Source: Siphonodentalium dalli (lineage: Eukaryota > Mollusca > Scaphopoda > Gadilida > Siphonodentaliidae). From it: a stretch of 64,000 bases of DNA. The stretch is from positions 65,785,127 through 65,849,126 of the forward strand of contig CP136061.1 of assembly GCA_032622095.1 (NCBI GenBank). Reading direction: 5' to 3'. The position numbers and the translations under genes were made by a program. The notes under the pieces were generated by a model that searched no databases, was not told the DNA's origin, and saw nothing but the letters and a program-made list of their open reading frames with translations. Shown here piece after piece: positions 46,611-58,468 of this stretch (its first letter is position 1; every line of letters starts with the position of its first letter).

Positions 46611-47682
46611 TGAGAGAAATCGTTTAGTTCCATGACTCCCATTTCTATTTTATTTGTAACAATCTGGGTCATTTTGACAAATCATCCAAGTTACCTCTTA
46701 CAAAATATGCAATCAATTGGATTAGCTATTTCAGTGAATTCCCTGAAAGGAAAAGGAGTAATAGGCTTGATCCTCATTGATCAATTCATGTCATTTCAAC
46801 AATTCTGCACCCCTGTCATCCAAATATAAGTCAAGGTGGCCTGTTAGTGTTGGAAAAGATGTTAAAAAAGTTTTAAATCTTTATTTATCGTATCACAGTC
46901 TTCTTACAGACATATCAAAACCTAAAAACAAATAACGCAACAATAGTTAAATACTCTCTCGACAATAAACAATCACAGCAGTAATAATAAATACTTAATA
47001 TTTTGATTTCATGAAAATGCTGGTAAATATTTTGCACACTTCATGTTTATCATTGCAATATAGCAAGTATGTAGACACTGGAGTTCCAGATGCAACCATG
47101 GGAAAGGGGCAGAACATGCCTGAGTTTAGTGTGCCTCTTTGTTGAAAATATCTTGCAATTTTTGCCTTGATTTATGCAAAAACGCACGTCTGGCACTTAG
47201 GCTATCACAATGGATATATTCTCTCGCAAAAAATATTTGACTCGAGTCGAGGAACCCATCCATCAAAGCTCAGAGTGATCAGATATTGATTTTTGAAATC
47301 TATTATTTTTCACCAACGATACTTTTTAGTGGCCAAGTAAGAAGTCGCTGAGAAGACGGTCTCGGACCAATTCGCGGATGAAGAAGGATACTCTAAAATC
47401 AAGTGGCTTTTTTGTGTCAGATATTTGACAAACAAGCAAATTTCGTTCAACAAAATATTGATTAATAACAGGTTTTGGACAATTTTATACTATAGTTGAC
47501 TGTAGTTAGCATTATTTTTGGGCAAGTAATCGATTCTGATAACTGAAGCGGCATTTCAAAAAATATTATTGTTATTGGAATCTGATGATATGGGGTCCAT
47601 CGAATCGGATTGGGTACCTTTAAGCCAATAAAACTCAACTTTCAGGCAAATTAATTGGAAGCTGTGAACACATTATCATATA

Positions 47683-47840
47683 TTAACCCTTGCTTTACTC
47701 AATGGATTCTCCCATCAATTATAGAAATATACATGGGATTTGTCTATTGTTCATCTGGAGGAGTTTTCAGGAAATATAAGCAACTACTTAATACAGGTGC
47801 AGAAAGATTCATATTCATTGGTGCAAAAATGTTTAGTTAA
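47683..47840. mobile_element. piggyBac-like MITE, family P1, deleted copy
   Basis: ttaacccttgctttactcaa at the left and gtgcaaaaatgtttagttaa at the right, TTAA at both edges. Interior ttgttcatctggaggagttt and agattcatattcattggtgc matches 55900-55990. Confidence 0.65.
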
Positions 47841-48059
47841 TAAATTTAACACACTGGCTATGGCAGTTGTTGAACTTGTAATCTGAACATTTCCTGAGGG
47901 AACTACTCATGCTATCATATACTAAAATAGTATATTGATATACATATCAAAGTGGCTGCAACTCAAAGAACTGGTTACAAATCTTGTATGAAATCAGCAG
48001 CAAGATCATTAGACAAACATTGGAAAGGCGACTTTCCACGGAGGTTTTTTATTTTCTGA

Positions 48060-49700
48060 GTTGGCTTAATTTGAAATATGTCTTGATCCGACCTGCGATG
48101 AATGGACAAAACCTGTAGCATGTGGATATCCTTCATCCCGTTGTGATTCATGAATAAACCAAATAACATACACATCCGATATAAGATGACAGAGATACAG
48201 GGATGAACATATTTTACACTAACACTCTAAGATCCATAAATTCAGAAGAAATGAATGGACAGAACCTGCTACTTGTCAATATTGTTACATTCATGCTGCC
48301 TCATGAGTGTACTTTAAATGAGAGGCCGATCATGATCGGCAGATGATAACCCATCCCTTGGCGATAGTAAATTACTATTACCGGAATCATAAATGAGAGT
48401 TTTGATGTTGAATTATAGAGTATACTGTTATGTACTATTATAGACACATGTACATAATACAAATTATTGGAATTTATGGGTCACTCGCATTTATATAAGA
48501 GAATGTACTGGTAGAGGATCTGTTATGCTGCACCACCACAGCCTTGGGTTAAATGTGAAAAGGTGACCTGGACTTGGAATACTTGGGTTAAGAGAGTCAA
48601 ATTTAAGTTAACAATGATAATGTTAAATTTTTTTTAATTATTTAAACAAAAAATATTTTATTATATTTTTTTTAAATTAATTAATTAATTAATTTTTTTG
48701 CTAAATTAAGCAAGGAATTCAATCTAAAATTTTTTTATTTTTTTTTATTTTTTAAGAGTGAATATTTTTCGAAAAGGGGCCATTACTCAGTTAAAAATAG
48801 TCGGATAAAACCCATATTCGAACTCAGATCTGTCTTTTGTGCTGAGAAATTCATATACAAAATATGGTTCTGATCAGATAGAAAATATTTGAGTTATCGC
48901 ACCAATGCGTAAAGTGTCTATGGACAGACAGACGGACGCACGCACGACGAGTGGTCAATCCGGACATCGACACTATGTTTACCATACTATGGTATGGGTA
49001 AAGATAAAAATCACTCAAACATGACCTATGATAACTTTAGATACAGTCATCCAAAGTTGGTAAAATGAAATTTAACTCCCAAGGCCAATAACTCTGTAAC
49101 AAATGAATGGACGAAACCTGTTCTATGTGGATATCACTTCCCCGTGGTGGTTCCCGAGTATACCAAAGATCATTATAATACAACTGATGATGACTTAGAT
49201 ATAGAGGATCTCACATGAGTTTCTATTTTATACGGAATTTATCAACCGAGTTCACTAAATTCGATTTGAGCCGAGGTTTACCGAGGCTCAAATAGAATTT
49301 AGAGGACGAGGTTGATAAATTACGTATAAAATAGGACGAGTGTGAGATACCTTTTATCACATGATCAAATAAACCCGAAGCAACGCGAAATATTCATCGA
49401 AAACAACAATCATAAACTACAGCGATCGCAAGTAATTTGAAGAACGCCGTGACGTCATCGCACGCGCTGATATTAAACGTGTCTATTACCGATAATTATG
49501 AAACTGCTTTTATGGCCAAATTATGTGATAAAGAGAGATAGAAAGTTGTTTAGGAAATATGGACAATGCATTTCCACTCCAAGGGCAATAACTGTGCAAC
49601 AAATCAATGGCTGAAACCTGTTCCATGTGGATATCGCTTCCCCCATGGTGGTTCATGAGTATACCAAAGATCATTAAAATACAACAGATGATGACTAAGA
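48060..49700. repeat. several copies of an 'acctgttccatgtggat' repeat around repeat Q copy 2
   Basis: gaatggacaaaacctg..tgtggatatc and related text recur near 48092, 48248, 49100 and 49595, the last two followed by ccaaagatcatta..aatacaac.gatgatgac. Repeat Q copy 2 (48318-49012) and the hairpin at 49206-49351 are interspersed. Confidence 0.65.
49206..49351. mobile_element. fold-back (hairpin) element, 146 bp
   Basis: gatctcacatgag..ctattttatacg..aatttatcaaccgagtt, then tcgatttgagccgaggttta and its inverse complement back to gtgtgagatac. A gtgacgtcat sequence follows at about 49450. Related in layout to 7424-7545. Confidence 0.75.
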
Positions 49701-50289
49701 TAGAGAGCTCCAAAGTTGTTACGGATGGACGGAAGGAACACATTATATATCCCCTCACGTTTGTGTGGGATAAAACAAATTTGAATTGATAATCAAAATG
49801 CACCAACTTCGTGTAGATGATTCACACTTGAGTTTACTTTAGTCAATTGGCTGTCACATAAAAAATGAATGACTTCTTACGAGGATGTAAACTTATGAGC
49901 TTTTGCAGGGAATTCTTACTCCAAATTTCATTTATTCTTCAAGAACATAAATCTATTTATTGATTTTGTGTCCACTGATTAACAAAGTTGAACCTCCTTG
50001 ACTTATTTTCACGATGTAGGACAATCTAGTGTAATGAGATTTTAAATCACGTCAAAACACAATGCTTTTTCACACAGTGATTTATTCTTATGGTGCGAAT
50101 AGCTGTTAAGAGCAGTAAACATATTAACCATTTAATAACTGAACACGCACTGATGGGATATTACATATAGAATACGTAGCTATAGTTCTGTCGGTTAACA
50201 AATTGACTGTCGACTATGAGTTATCGTGTGTTATACCATCCTTTGGCAACCACCATGAGTTAACTCATACTATATACCTGCTGTACAGA

Positions 50290-50710
50290 CTTAAAGGCCC
50301 ACTTATTTTTCGAATGCCCAGATCACATTATATACAACATATTCCTTATTATATACCATTTGCACTGTTATTGAGGAACCAAAACTATATATATTCTACT
50401 GGAATATGGAACAGCTGTGGCCTAAGAGCAAGTGACATATACTCAGATTCACACAAAAGTCCCCATTATTTACCCCAGAATGCATCATAATTCACAACTA
50501 AGAGACATAGTTATTCCCCTTCCATTGAGAATAATAGACTGGCAGTACAGACCATTTCGAAATTAAGCACAGAACACACGTCGGTACCTTGACAAAAATA
50601 TTCACAGTTTATTTGACCAGATGTTTTGGAGCTTCCTCTATTGGTATATAATATGGAATATGTTGTATATAATGTGGTCCGGACATTCAAAAATTAAATT
50701 GGCCTTTAAG
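50290..50710. mobile_element. TIR element, family shared with 6471-6914
   Basis: Left cttaaaggcccacttatttt, right gaatgtccgg-inverse..aattggcctttaag. TIRs over about 75 bp (cacattatatacaacatatt). Internal tccattgagaataa and cagaacacacgtcggtacc. TTAA is part of both ends. Confidence 0.8.
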
Positions 50711-51007
50711 AAACTGAAGTCTCAATGTAAACGTGATTCCAGCCATCCTCGATAACCAAACAGTATTCCTGTCGTGGGTGGTGCCCCTCCATCTCTCAAA
50801 ATTAAGCAACCCAATGGTGGTCAAAAGTATGGTTACACTGACGAACTTCTCTCCAATTACCCATTGCGCCACGTAAATTGGCATTTACTGGTAGGATTCG
50901 TAAAAGCTCCAGACATTCTGTACATCAGAATGATGAGTTAGATCATGTTTATGAACTGAAGACACCAATTCTGAAGTTCCTACAAATGAGATTGTACATG
51001 TTGAGAT

Positions 51008-51393
51008 CAAGCCTGCAAATAGTGTGTCTGTCATTTACAGAATGAGGTCCCCAGAGGGTGAATCTAGTGATGCTCTGGTGACCTCATTCTTCTTAGCCCT
51101 CATCTTCTGGGAAGTATCTATAGTCTCAAATTAACATTGTTTTTAGTTACTTTTTCCCTTCTCTTTAGTTTCGATATCCCCTAATTTGCAGAAGATAAAA
51201 TGCATAATCAAGGTGACTAATAGGTAAACATCAACTTCAACAGGGGTACTTCAATCTGATCCTTGGTCTCCCATAGCAGTTAAGGCCTAAGCAGAATGAG
51301 GTCCTCAGAGGGGGAATTGGTGATGCTTGCCTGCTGTGTGGGATAGTGTCACTAAATTCACCCTCTGGGGACCTCATTTGCAGCCTTGGCTGA
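51008..51393. mobile_element. palindromic MITE family M4, copy 2 (truncated)
   Basis: agcctgcaaatagtgtgtct..gaggtccccagagggtgaat at the left; accctctggggacctcattt..gcagccttgg at the right. Internal ttgcagaagataaaatgcat and ctaaagagaag-inverse text is shared with copies 1 and 3. It lies just downstream of the minus-strand gene's stop codon. Confidence 0.8.
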
Positions 51394-51531
51394 AATGCCC
51401 CCTTGCCCTTGGTTGCTTCTGACAACTAAATTGCAATTATTGGACTTGTCTATCATTGGATATCACAGAGAAGCTTAGTTATATGAGTTCAAATACAAAC
51501 TGTCACTACCAGTTACTATGGCAACCATGAA

Positions 51532-51810
51532 CTAGCTACCACTGGCTACATCCTGTTCACTAACGCTATTCATTCTCTCTGGTAAATTTTCCATTTCCTG
51601 GTCAAAGGTGATGGTGTTATTAGTAGTCATTCTGCTGGAGTCACCATCTCCTCCAGTATGCGTGTACGGTCTCGTCGTCGTGGGAGCAGGAGTCTTCGGA
51701 TCTGTAGCTGAGTAAGCATGTTTGTATCGGGAGCTCTTGTCCACTAACCACGTTGGTCCTTCTGTATGGAAGTTTTTACCAATGTCAAATAAGTTCATCA
51801 CAGATAGCTT
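51532..51810 (-). CDS. unrecognised gene U2, last exon (92 aa, stop TAG)
   Basis: Minus strand: acceptor TTTGCCCAG, then phase-0 frame KLSVMNLFDIGKNFHTEGPT.., KSSRYKHAYSATDPK, and a Thr/Pro/Ser/Asn-rich tail ending SEQDVASGS and TAG at 51532-51534. It joins in phase to 53418-53482. The start is a conserved-looking globular stretch; the second half is low-complexity and probably disordered. No AATAAA is found close behind the stop (one lies near 50608), so the 3' UTR probably runs through an M4 MITE. I recognise no family. Confidence 0.65.
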   Translation of the reverse strand, partial: KLSVMNLFDIGKNFHTEGPTWLVDKSSRYKHAYSATDPKTPAPTTTRPYTHTGGDGDSSRMTTNNTITFDQEMENLPERMNSVSEQDVASGS

Positions 51811-51907
51811 CTGGGCAAAGATAAGGAAAATTTTATTTTTATTATACCCTACAGGCCGAAGTTATATAATTTTTCAACTGTTGGAACTTTTCTTTTGACA
51901 AAATGTA

Positions 51908-52007
51908 CAGTAATGCTCTAAATAATCGACTCCTTAACCGACTAAATCCTGAAAAGTTACCCATAATTCTGCTGTGCTTAAGGAGTCAATTATTTAGAGC
52001 ATTACTG
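51908..52007. mobile_element. minimal mariner-like MITE, 100 bp, TA target
   Basis: CAGTAATGCTCTAAATAATC.. and its inverse, TA at 51906-51907 and 52008-52009. It keeps the left arm up to gactaaatcctgaaaagtta and the right arm, but lacks the triplicated module of 45727-46064. It sits about 100 bp upstream of the last U2 exon. Confidence 0.88.
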
Positions 52008-52439
52008 TATATACTACTGTTGGTCAATAAACAACATTTCCCCACTAATTACCGGTTGGAATATCAAACAATGAGAACAATTTCAACCTTATGTGGTGTA
52101 AAATTTCCAATTATCCAAGTGATCATCCTCAGGGCAATTCCACAGTAATAGATGTTCCATTCAGACACAAATTAGGAGTTTTATATCCCTCTCCTATGAA
52201 CAATTATGAATATTTCTTCACTTCCAATGACTGTAAATTGGTTTCTATACATGAGATTTTAATAACCTGGGTAACTTTATCACAATTTTGGGAACCTGGG
52301 TAACATTATCACAAAAGCTGATAAGAATAACCAATTCAGCAATATTTAGAGGGTTTTGCGGTATTGTCCAAATTTCATTCAGATCCACCCATGGCTGAAA
52401 TATATGCGCAGACAGACAAGGTCAACAAGTATACCCCCA

Positions 52440-53010
52440 ATTTGTCTTCAAAGGGTGAGTTATAATTACTTCAGACTTTAGTCAGACTGGTTGCCATTAT
52501 GATAAAAGGACGCTTGGCCACACATTCACCAAAAAGTTTGCTTTATTTGGCTGTGGAGAATCAAATTACCATTGCTAAAGTTGTCATCAAATTAACAATT
52601 CGTTAATTATTTTGATATCTGGAAAATTCTAAGTCAAAGGGGGCATAACTCCATCAAAGATTATCTGCATGAACATAAATCTGAACTCCGTTTGTACTTT
52701 AATGTGGTGAATCCACATAATAAACTTGAAAGCTAACGAATAACTATAACTTAAGTTTTCATCTGGACAACAAAACAATCGGCAAATTCTAAGTTGAAAA
52801 GGGGCATAACTCTGTCAAAAATGGTCAGACAATCCAAATTTGAAGTTGAGCGAGACTTGCTCATATGTAGACAATATCCCAAAATTCAATAATTTCTGTC
52901 AAATATTATTCAAGTTAGCATCTGGGCAACAAATATTTTGGACGGATAGATTGAACGACAGACAGACACTGCTCATTTCTGTAGAATCCCCCAATTTTTT
53001 TTTCGGGGGA
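52440..53010. repeat. dispersed repeat with internal duplication and gacagacagac tail
   Basis: gcataactc.atcaaa and gaaaattctaagt..aaagggg occur twice (about 52620 and 52790). The 3' part ends gacagacagacactg and a poly-T then cgggggacaaagg. Similar tails end repeat Q copies. It lies within an intron of U2. Confidence 0.6.
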
Positions 53011-53417
53011 CAAAGGTAAGGCATTCAGATATTAAAGTAATAATGATAGGCAATATCTGAGATTTGATACAATGGGTAATATTTGGGCTTTCCTTTTTCT
53101 CAAAGCCACATCCTCCACCAGCCCCACCATCCCTACTATTCCATGGTATTCTATTTTTAGCTATGTTTAATAAAAATAGAATCTTTCGGCATTACTCATT
53201 TATATTAGGTAAAATGGAACTTTTTTCATGGATAAAAAAGCTTGCCCAACGATATTGCCACAACAACATAAATGTATCTTTAACATAAAAAACAGGAAAT
53301 ACGTTACTTTTATGAACAAAACCAACATCATATTGTCAACAAGTAAAGAGTTATTAAAAATGACTAAAACATAAACATATACTGAGTAATATCTGACATT
53401 TGCTAACAAAAGGATAC

Positions 53418-53482
53418 ATTTTTAGGTAGAGGTGGAAGCTGGAATATTGATGGCGGCTGAGTTAGTCTAGCATCCAGTGATC
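53418..53482 (-). CDS. unrecognised gene U2, short penultimate exon (65 bp)
   Basis: Acceptor TTTTTAG, two bases completing a Gly codon from the previous exon, then SLDARLTQPPSIFQLPPLPK + N, then donor GTATCC. It enters in phase 1 and leaves in phase 0, exactly what its neighbours need. Proline-rich with a PPSIFQLPPLP stretch. The exon is too short to be seen as a long open frame; the evidence is the double splice fit plus phase agreement on both sides. Confidence 0.6.
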
Positions 53483-53632
53483 CTAAAAACGACAAAATAA
53501 AGCAAGCAATTAACAGCAACTCATTACAGTGCAATTAGGTGAAATGAGTGAAGTACAATCAATATAAGGTCAGGATTACATGACATAATTCACAAAAGCT
53601 ATGCTGATTGGATGACAAATATGTCAGCACTG

Positions 53633-54040
53633 ATAGCTCAACAATGAGGTCCCCAGAGGGTGAATTTAGTGATGCTATCCCGCACAGTGAGCTAGCATCA
53701 CCAAATTCACCCTCTGGAGACCTCATTCTGTTTATGCCCTCAACTGCTATGGTAGACCTAGGATCAGATTGAAGTTCCCCAGTTGAAGATGGTGATGTTC
53801 ACCCAATGGGCGCCTTGATTATGCATTTTATCTTCTGCAAATTAGGCGATATAGAAACTTCCCAGAAGGGAAAACATATAAAATAATGTTAATTTGATAC
53901 TTCCCAGAAGATGAGGCCTAAGCAAATGAGGTCTCCAGAGGATAAATTTGGTGATGCTAGCCCACTGCACTAAATTCACCCTCTGGGGACCTCATTCTGC
54001 AAATGACAGACACACTTTTTGCAGGCTTATAGCTCAATGA
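53633..54040. mobile_element. palindromic MITE family M4, copy 3
   Basis: gatagctcaacaatgaggtc..ccagagggtgaatttagtga at the left; gacctcattctgcaaatgac + agacacac..gcttatagctc at the right. Core gctagcatcaccaaattcac and inverses. Confidence 0.82.
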
Positions 54041-55359
54041 GGGCCACGGAATGCTGCAGGGGGGTCTGCCGTGCAATGGAAGGGGGGTCTTTCCATCTTG
54101 CCCACCAAATGCACATGGCCTTTCATGGAAATTCATGCCCCACAGAATGGCAAGAAATACTTTATATATCAACACAAACAGAAATGATTTATTGTTCTGA
54201 AAGTGCAGTATGTTCCACAAATGACCTATATACATCCCTCCAAATTACTAATTAGAAACCTATCTCTTCTACAGCTGTATTAAATTAATAATAGACCATT
54301 CCAATAGATACTTTTATAACTGAATGAGAGAATATATTTAGTAACGAAAGGTTTAGAAACTAGTAAAGTCCTATAGCATCTTTTATTGATTTTATTTTGA
54401 TCTTAGCTTTCTGATTGCAATAATAACATCGAATGATGAGACCCAATATCAGTCGGTTCAACAAAATGTTGATTGAACACAATAGTCTGTTTACTTGTCA
54501 TGGTAATGCTTTAAGGAATAATCTCCAATTCTCCGTTGCTGATGTGATTACACTGTACAAATATGGTTCCAACTCACAAATGGATTTATATGAGTCAGTG
54601 ATTAAGCACTAGGCATTTTACTGTATAATCATATCCAGGAAATAAACTTCATAGTGAGGATGTCATGATGTAGCATATTGTATTGGATTTGAGTGTTTAA
54701 CTTTACATGATTAACGTCCATTTGTGCCTCAATGTAATTATTCTTTTGTAACCAACCAGCTTCTCAAATTTGACCCCATTTGGTCAATCAGTTTTACATG
54801 GAGGTCATTAAAGATGTATTAATGATTTCGGAATGCCAGTTACAACAACAACATCATACAATATCAAATTTAACCTAATTGGTTTTGTTCTGCTACACTG
54901 AAATTTTTTTGAAAACCAAGAGTGACATGGTGTGCCATCAATACATCATATAACTGTTTTTAGGCTGACAGGACAGCCCTCTGACTGTAGAGTTATAATA
55001 TTACACCAATGGATTTTAGTTCATTTTTTTAACATTGATCCAATATTTCTTATCTCGATCCACATCTGGTTGTAACTAGCATCTGATTGGGTACAATGCC
55101 ATGTTTAAATCACCATGTCCCCCATCACCATTGACAGAGGGGTATAAGAGAATGTGCGCGAAACATCAGGGGGGTACATGAGCAAGTGAAACATCAGGGT
55201 TATATGAATAACCCTTGAACTGGCAGTTTCCACAAATGGTGACGTTGCTCTCGCATGCAGAGTTTGATGTCACCTGACGCCATATATTTAGGTCACTACT
55301 AAATAATTCATTGGTGTGAATTATTGTTGTGGGGACAAAATTGTTATCTCTGCCAATTT

Positions 55360-55470
55360 CGTGGGGTACATGGATATTTAACACCTGGATGTCTCTTTTT
55401 TAACCCCTCGACTCTGTATCGGGATTCATAATCGACATCCAGGTATTAAATCCTCATGTACCCCCGATGT
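55360..55470. repeat. inverted repeat, about 35-bp arms
   Basis: ggggtacatggatatttaac + acctggatgtc against gacatccaggtattaaatcc + tcatgtacccc. A related ggggggtacatgag occurs at about 55169-55182, suggesting a larger decayed element from about 55150. Confidence 0.65.
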
Positions 55471-55859
55471 TGCCGAAGATAACTAATAATATCAATCAGC
55501 TGATAAACTCTGATTTATACTGAATGGATCCCCCATTCAGTTCTTATATTATACATTGGAACAGTGCCCTCTTATTTGATATTGATAGGTAGGGAAACCC
55601 TAATTAATTTATATAGATGTTCCACTAATAAGGTCAACAACCAGTCTTGCTGAAATCTTATAGAAGTGGGGCTACTGTAAAGCAGAAACCCTTATCCCAG
55701 ACCTTTTAAGTAAGGCCATTTCAAAGAAAATGAACTATTTATTATTTCATTTCAAAAGCAAAATAGATAAATTCTGATCGATTTACGAGAACTGGATCCT
55801 TGTAAATGTTTCTACATTCCACATTTTAATAAATTTTTCATTTATCCTTGAATTCCACA

Positions 55860-56080
55860 TTAACCGTTTAAATACTAAACGGATTCTTCCTCAAAGTTAT
55901 AAATATATTCATTGGAATAGTCCATTATTTATTTGGAGGGATGTTCAGGTAAAATGAGCACTCAGAAGGATTCCTATTCATTGGTGGGAAATGTTCAGAT
56001 AATATGTTGGTTGAACTTATTATCTGAATATCTCTTAAGGGAACTATTTGTCAATGAGTATTTAGTATGGAAAGGGTTAA
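55860..56080. mobile_element. piggyBac-like MITE, family P1, in U2 intron
   Basis: ttaaccgtttaaatactaaa at the left and ggaaagggttaa at the right with TTAA at both edges. Interior aaggattcctattcattggt, gggaaatgttcagataatat and gaacttattatctgaatatc. Confidence 0.78.
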
Positions 56081-56142
56081 GTCAAGGTGCCCCTTGCCCC
56101 TTGAATGCGCCTGGCACCACTGTATTTGGAATGATAACTCAC

Positions 56143-56226
56143 CTGTGGGATGGAAATAGTGGTGTGCCCTGGGATTGTATATGTGTCCTTGCTTTTGTGG
56201 CATAAATAGTGCTGGTAATGAGACAT
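56143..56226 (-). CDS. unrecognised gene U2, internal exon (84 bp)
   Basis: Acceptor TCTTTTTTCAG; the frame is completed by two bases, then VSLPALFMPQKQGHIYNPRA + HHYFHPT, then donor G|GTGAGT. Phase in 1, phase out 1. The residue pattern (aromatic and His-rich, HIYNPRAHHYFHP) looks conserved rather than random. Joins ..ADKFE-H to this exon and ..HPT-G to the next. Confidence 0.65.
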
Positions 56227-56428
56227 CTGAAAAAAGAAAAGACAACAGTATATATATATAGTAGATATAATTTTTTTTTTTATTTCATACTCGTTTAGAG
56301 TTAAAGTTAGTGTATCAATAATTTTTATAAAACCTGATTTCAAGTATAAAAATAGCTTGTTGCGAATAAAATACAAATTAAACTAAAAATTGTAGATATT
56401 ATTTGTCTATAAACAGAGTGTAATTCAC

Positions 56429-56565
56429 GTTCAAATTTGTCAGCTGAAAAAACTTTTCCTTGATTGAGGGTTCTAACAAGACAGAGTTCTCCCTCTTGGA
56501 ATGCTCCAAACATTTCTGCGACATCGCCTGAAGTTTCTGTTCTAAATATAGCTTGTAAAACTGTC
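56429..56565 (-). CDS. unrecognised gene U2, internal exon (137 bp)
   Basis: Acceptor CCTTTCAG; one base completes the preceding codon, then 45 codons: TVLQAIFRTETSGDVAEMFG.. and ELCLVRTLNQGKVFSADKFE, one base, donor C|GTGAAT. Phase in 2, phase out 1, matching both neighbours. Composition is that of a folded domain. An in-frame read-through past the donor ends quickly in AT-rich sequence. Confidence 0.65.
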
Positions 56566-56640
56566 CTGAAAGGTTGTATGTATTATACCAGAAAAAATCT
56601 AACTAAAATCAATATTAATTGATAGAAGAGTTTCTGGACA

Positions 56641-57452
56641 GGTGTCATCGATTCATATTTATTGTTTTATACCCTGGAATCTATATAAAACTTACTGGGT
56701 GTCATCGATTCATATTTATTATTTTATACCCCGGAAACTGTATAAAACTTACTGGGTGTCATCGATTCATATTTATTATTTTGTACCCCGGAATCTATAT
56801 AAAACTTACTGGGTGTCATCGATTCATATTTATTATTTTATACCCCGGAATCTATATAAAACTTACTGGGTGTCCTCGATTAATATCTATTGATTCATAT
56901 TTATTATTTTATACCCCGAAATCTATATAAAACTTACTGGGTGTCTTCGATTCATATTTATTATTTTATACCCCGGAATCTATATAAAACTTACTGGGTG
57001 TCTTTGATTCATATTTATTATTTTATACCCCGGAATCTATATAAAACTTACTGGGTGTCCTCGATTCATATCTATTGTTTTATACCCTGGAATCTATATA
57101 AAACTTGCTGGGTGTCCTCGATTCATATTTATTATTTTATACCCCGGAATCTATATAAAACTTACTGGGTGTCTTTGATTCATATTTATTATTTTATACC
57201 CCGGAATCTATATAAAACTTACTGGGTGTCCTCGATTAATATCTATTGATTTATACCCTGGAATCTATATAAAACTTGCTGGGTGTCCTCGATTCATATC
57301 TATTGTTTTATATCCTAGAATCTATATAAAACTTACTGGGTGTCTTTGATTCATATTTATTATTTTATACCCTGGAATCTATATAAAACTTACTGGGTGT
57401 CTTCGATTCATATTTATTATTTTATACCCAGGAATCTATATAAAACTTGCCA
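56641..57452. repeat. 57-bp minisatellite, about 14 copies, in U2 intron
   Basis: Unit ggtgtcatcgattcatattt + attattttataccccggaat + ctatataaaacttactg. Variants tcatcg/tcctcg/tctttg/tcttcg and ccccgg/cctgg; two units carry a ctattgatt variant. The 57-bp period equals 19 codons, so two + strand frames stay open as 19-residue repeats (..IYYFIPRNLYKTYWVSSIH..); this is periodicity, not coding evidence. Lies wholly between two U2 exons. Confidence 0.97.
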
Positions 57453-57486
57453 TAAATGTATTTATAGGATGAGAGGAGGTCACTAC

Positions 57487-57563
57487 CAAGGATTGAGTTT
57501 AACTGATGCAAGGTGTGGAATGAATACAGAACACAACTTGCAAAAGAATCTCAAATATTTTGG
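57487..57563 (-). CDS. unrecognised gene U2, most 5' exon found (77 bp)
   Basis: Acceptor TTTTCATTACAG, 25 codons (PKYLRFFCKLCSVFIPHLAS + VKLNP), two bases, donor TG|GTAGTG. Phase in 0, phase out 2, which fits the exon at 56429-56565 (joining codon TGG). Less certain than the downstream exons because length and phase could agree by chance. The start of the gene was not found; it would lie at higher coordinates. Confidence 0.4.
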
Positions 57564-58468
57564 CTGTAATGAAAATTAATATATCCTTGCTATTTGTTAC
57601 AGAAATTCACGATTTAGATATGCATTGTATTCTGTCTATAGATGGTATTTAGAGTTAATGCACATTTTGCCAACATTTCCTGATATTTAAAAATGGAATT
57701 GCTCAATATCAGTCTGGAATTTCTGTTTTAAATTTGGTGCAAGCCGTTATTGTGACACAATACAGATGTATTTAAAAATCATCAACCCATTGGAAATTAT
57801 AACCCTATTTACAATACTTATATATCATGAACAATATTTAAAATTTCACTACTTCAGGTACCAAGAATTCCTGTAAAATAGAACTTTTTCAAAAGTACAG
57901 TTTACATATCCATTATATCATATCTGAAAATCATAGGAGGGAATTTAATTTTGCTTGATTAAACAAATTTCATGCATCAACATTTGTTTTCATTAGGGTG
58001 AAATATTTATGGCTGATTTATTCTTCATGTAAAAAATGTGGGTATGATGTTATATAATGCCTTTAAAAATATAACATTATGACACAAATGAAGCTCCTGC
58101 TCATAGAGCTAATCTGTTTGTTGATTGTATTTTTGTGTGAAATTATTAATAATTCTAGCAGTTCTTGGTACCTAAAGGGACAAAAAATAAAATAATATTT
58201 TCAACCTCTCAAATGCATTAAAATCCACCTTTTGGTCTTCTCTTAAAAACATGGATGGCGTTCGTGGTGGGTATTGATGTTAAAATAGTCACATCCGTTA
58301 AAACTGCCATAAACAGAAAGCATATTAAAATATAGAATATAGACATATTTTGTTCTTATACCAATCATAAATATCGCGTAAATAGTATGCTATTGTCAAG
58401 TTTGTAGGCTTTGTAATATAAACAAAAGCCAAGAATGTTACAGAACCTGCCTTTTGTTTACATAATGT
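57564..58468. other. non-coding stretch holding a copy of the 16090-16262 repeat
   Basis: The part 58255-58440 matches 16090-16262 at a diverged level. Otherwise AT-rich, without an exon that I can phase to U2. Confidence 0.5.

Noticed and set aside
56619-57579. 19-residue repeat proteins in two + strand frames
   Set aside because: Produced by the 57-bp minisatellite; two frames being open is expected, and the array lies inside an intron of a minus-strand gene.
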